Positions 63,683 through 64,000 of a stretch of DNA of 64,000 nt are shown here, piece after piece. The first letter of the stretch is position 1. Each line of letters begins with the position of its first letter. Source of the DNA: Scandinavium manionii (lineage in GTDB: Bacteria > Pseudomonadota > Gammaproteobacteria > Enterobacterales > Enterobacteriaceae). The stretch spans positions 496,001 through 560,000 of the forward strand of contig NZ_JALIGC010000038.1 in NCBI RefSeq assembly GCF_024764775.1. The letters run 5' to 3'. The notes below the pieces were generated by a model, which did not search any database, was not told the DNA's origin, and saw only the letters and a list, made by a program, of their open reading frames with translations. The position numbers and the translations under genes are program-made.

Positions 63683-63787
63683 AGTTTCTCCTGTATGCGC
63701 GAACTATAGCAAAGGCCGATAGCCTTAGAAAACAGCTATCCCCGTCGCTCTTCAAGATACAGGGGTGCTGATGAGACGGACCAACAA

Positions 63788-64000
63788 TCAATAATCGTCG
63801 CGGTCGTCGTCTTCGTCCGGCTGTTCCATCACACTGTACGCTACCGCACAGAACAGGGAGTTGAGGCGCTTCATGTCGCCGAGCAGCCCCAGGTGCAGCG
63901 AGCTGGTTTCGATACTCTGCACGTTTTGCTGATGCAGCCTGTCGACGTGAGCATGTGAGTAGCGACGATTCAGGATGCGGAAGCGGTGCTTGTTACGGCG
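63788..64000 (-). CDS. yjbB: Na+/phosphate cotransporter-family protein YjbB, C-terminal part
   Basis: The reading frame is open to the window edge and gives the last 70 residues. They run through RRYSHAHVDRLHQQNVQSIE and LHLGLLGDMKRLNSLFCAVAYSV, with an acidic end EQPDEDDDRDDY. This matches the PhoU-like C-terminus of E. coli YjbB, an inner-membrane phosphate exporter of the NptA family. The membrane part is outside the window. Confidence 0.82.
   Translation of the reverse strand, partial: RRNKHRFRILNRRYSHAHVDRLHQQNVQSIETSSLHLGLLGDMKRLNSLFCAVAYSVMEQPDEDDDRDDY

Overview
The window is chromosomal DNA of a member of the Enterobacteriaceae. Nearly every long gene is recognisable as an Escherichia coli-type housekeeping gene, and the order follows the E. 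coli region from actP through soxRS, ssb-uvrA, tyrB-alr-dnaB, zur-lexA-plsB-ubiAC, the maltose genes, yjbEFGH, pgi and lysC to rluF and yjbB. Differences from K-12 point to an Enterobacter/Lelliottia/Leclercia/Klebsiella-type relative rather than Escherichia itself. Examples are cidABR and murQP beside actP, a glutathione transferase beside soxR, a diguanylate cyclase beside pdeC, no yjbQ, no xylE after malG, and panS after lysC. Genus assignment is inference.

Layout. 1-3205: end of actP, then cidAB and a divergent LysR regulator. 3300-5780: murQP, with a palindromic operator but no murR. 5790-9460: yjcE and ghxP, then a long PurR-like and ERIC-like leader. 9461-15389: glutathione transferase, an SraL-like sRNA, soxR/soxS, a c-di-GMP phosphodiesterase/cyclase pair and yjcB. 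15492-25415: ssb/uvrA around an SOS box, yjbR, aphA, tyrB, alr, dnaB, qorA. 25700-36790: pspG, dusA, a TraF-like outer-membrane protein, a cupin, zur, yjbJ, lexA-dinF, dgkA, plsB, ubiC-ubiA. 36976-44788: the divergent malK-lamB-malM and malEFG operons with MalT/CRP control. 44950-49360: an accessory carbohydrate module (MalI-like repressor, Ntn-type glycosylasparaginase, NagB-like deaminase, PTS EIICB). 49522-53846: psiE and the exopolysaccharide operon yjbEFGH. 54358-64000: an orphan sugar-isomerase-like gene, pgi, a CPA1 antiporter, the lysine riboswitch with lysC, panS, yjbD, rluF and the end of yjbB.

The most interesting region is 44950-49360, where malG-xylE-psiE synteny is broken. A PTS permease, a glycosylasparaginase-family hydrolase with no signal peptide and a glucosamine-6-phosphate-deaminase-like enzyme lie in one tight operon. 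A convergent MalI-type regulator adjoins it, and a near-perfect MalI-like operator and a CRP site lie upstream. I propose uptake and phosphorylation of a sugar-asparagine (glycosylasparagine) conjugate, followed by intracellular cleavage to aspartate and an amino-sugar phosphate. This is logically similar to the Salmonella fructose-asparagine pathway but built from different protein families. It is a hypothesis.

A second set of signals is a group of small inverted-repeat elements (9155-9255, 25426-25551, 43752-43871). They share a hairpin apex whose stem bases change in a paired, covarying way. One of them separates malF from malG. No rRNA, tRNA, CRISPR array, prophage or complete insertion sequence was seen. 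Motif calls were made by eye and no database search was possible.
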